Source: an uncultured bacterium
GTDB lineage: Bacteria; Bacillota; Clostridia; Lachnospirales; Lachnospiraceae
DNA length: 35,760 nt
Assembly (NCBI GenBank): GCA_947643145.1
Contig: CANRVD010000028.1
Location: 1-35,760 of the forward strand
Reading direction: 5' to 3'
Part shown: piece by piece, positions 35,178 through 35,760 of the stretch
Layout of the letters: each line of letters starts with the position of its first letter
Numbering within the stretch: the stretch's first letter is position 1
The notes under the pieces: generated by a model
What the model was told of the DNA's origin: nothing
Seen by the model: the letters and a program-made list of their open reading frames with translations, nothing else
The model's database searches: none
Translations under genes and position numbers: made by a program

Positions 35178-35643
35178 CGTTTTCAATCCTTTCCAGCCCG
35201 AAACGAATCGCTTCTTCTGCTGCCCGCACCCGAATCTGCCTCCGGTCCCCCTCAAACAGAAAACCTCTTGCCTCCGCCTTCCCTTTATAGCAGGTCCCAA
35301 CATAGACTGTTCCAGCCTTTGTCCCATCCCAGGCATCTCCTGGGCCTGCATAGCCAGTTACAGAAATCGTAAGCTCAGACCCGGTTGCCTTCTGCGTTCC
35401 TGCCGCCATCTCCTTTGCAACCTCACTGCTGACTACTGTATACCTTGCAATGGTTTCTTCTGACACCCCTAAAAGCTTTTCCTTTACCCGGTTTGAGTAC
35501 GTAATATAGCCTTCCTCAAAAACATTAGACGCACCGGATATATCTACAATACTTGCAGCTATCAGGCCACCGGTACAGGATTCTGCTGTAGAAACATGAT
35601 ACTTCTTCTGCTGCAACAGCTCCACCAGACGTTTGTTATCCAT
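35170..35643 (-). CDS. pncC: CinA C-terminal-type nicotinamide-nucleotide amidase (PncC)
   Basis: This 157-residue protein is a free-standing CinA C-terminal domain. It shows VSTAESCTGGLIAASIVDI, GYITYSNRVKEKLLGV, VSSEVAKEMAAG and VTGYAGPGDAWDGTKAGTVYVG; such proteins deamidate nicotinamide mononucleotide in pyridine nucleotide salvage. The second motif is slightly unusual (VTGYAGPG where VTGIAGPGG is typical). No N-terminal molybdopterin-like COG1058 domain is attached. The ATG at 35643 follows GGGGAG. The region between it and the right edge (117 bp) is AT-rich, with TTGACA on the minus strand near 35680 but no good -10, so the operon start is uncertain. Confidence 0.93.
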   Translation of the reverse strand: MDNKRLVELLQQKKYHVSTAESCTGGLIAASIVDISGASNVFEEGYITYSNRVKEKLLGVSEETIARYTVVSSEVAKEMAAGTQKATGSELTISVTGYAGPGDAWDGTKAGTVYVGTCYKGKAEARGFLFEGDRRQIRVRAAEEAIRFGLERIENDE

Positions 35644-35760
35644 AATATAATCTCCCCGCTTTTTTAATTTGTAGGATTAAGGTGTCAAAAGGTAAATTTA
35701 CATATCGGCTTCGAACAGTCCTGAGATAAAAATTATTATTCTGCTTTCTTAGTTATCTTT

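Overview
The window is a chromosomal segment of a low-GC Gram-positive anaerobe of the class Clostridia, most likely a Lachnospiraceae gut commensal. The evidence is the gene order plsX-acpP-rnc-smc-ftsY and cmk-ispH-rpsA, an NfnAB electron-bifurcating pair, a HisZ/short-HisG system, and small protein families (DUF5688-like, EcsC, heptad-repeat coiled coil) common in that family. Every gene I can support lies on the minus strand, so the map reads from right to left. The genus cannot be fixed from sequence alone.

Right to left. (1) 35643-31097: pncC/cinA, a FAD-dependent HI0933-family oxidoreductase, cmk, ispH and rpsA, closed by a rho-independent terminator at 30989-31022. (2) 30923-26454: a signalling operon of CheR methyltransferase, a two-receiver response regulator and a PocR-type hybrid histidine kinase with REC and HPt domains. 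No chemoreceptor or other che gene is nearby. (3) 26221-19711: plsX, acpP, rnc, smc and ftsY (phospholipid synthesis start, RNA processing, chromosome organisation, membrane targeting). (4) 19588-18371: ilvA. (5) 18155-11786: hisZ, hisG, hisD, hisB and a HisIE protein carrying an N-terminal degenerate HisF-like barrel, then a small membrane protein and a CYTH protein. hisA, hisF, hisH and hisC are absent from this cluster. (6) 11607-9289: nfnA and nfnB, followed by a strong terminator at 9115-9152. (7) 8652-5133: lineage-specific proteins (DUF5688-like, EcsC, coiled coil, secreted/anchored protein) and a tRNA-Arg(CCG). (8) 4906-1208: an RluF-like pseudouridine synthase, a divergent NAD-dependent DNA ligase and MetA. 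(9) 770-1: a phage gp10-like tail protein and an HU-like protein, probably the edge of a prophage or other integrated element.

Most genes are ordinary housekeeping genes. What stands out is: many intergenic gaps hold short elements of 60-160 bp with imperfect terminal inverted repeats, some of which supply the stop codon of the neighbouring gene; the pseudo-HisF/HisIE fusion; the LigA protein with several substituted nucleotide-binding residues; and the PocR kinase / double receiver / CheR trio, which is the best candidate for an undescribed signalling system. All functional statements are from sequence reading and family knowledge; no search was run.
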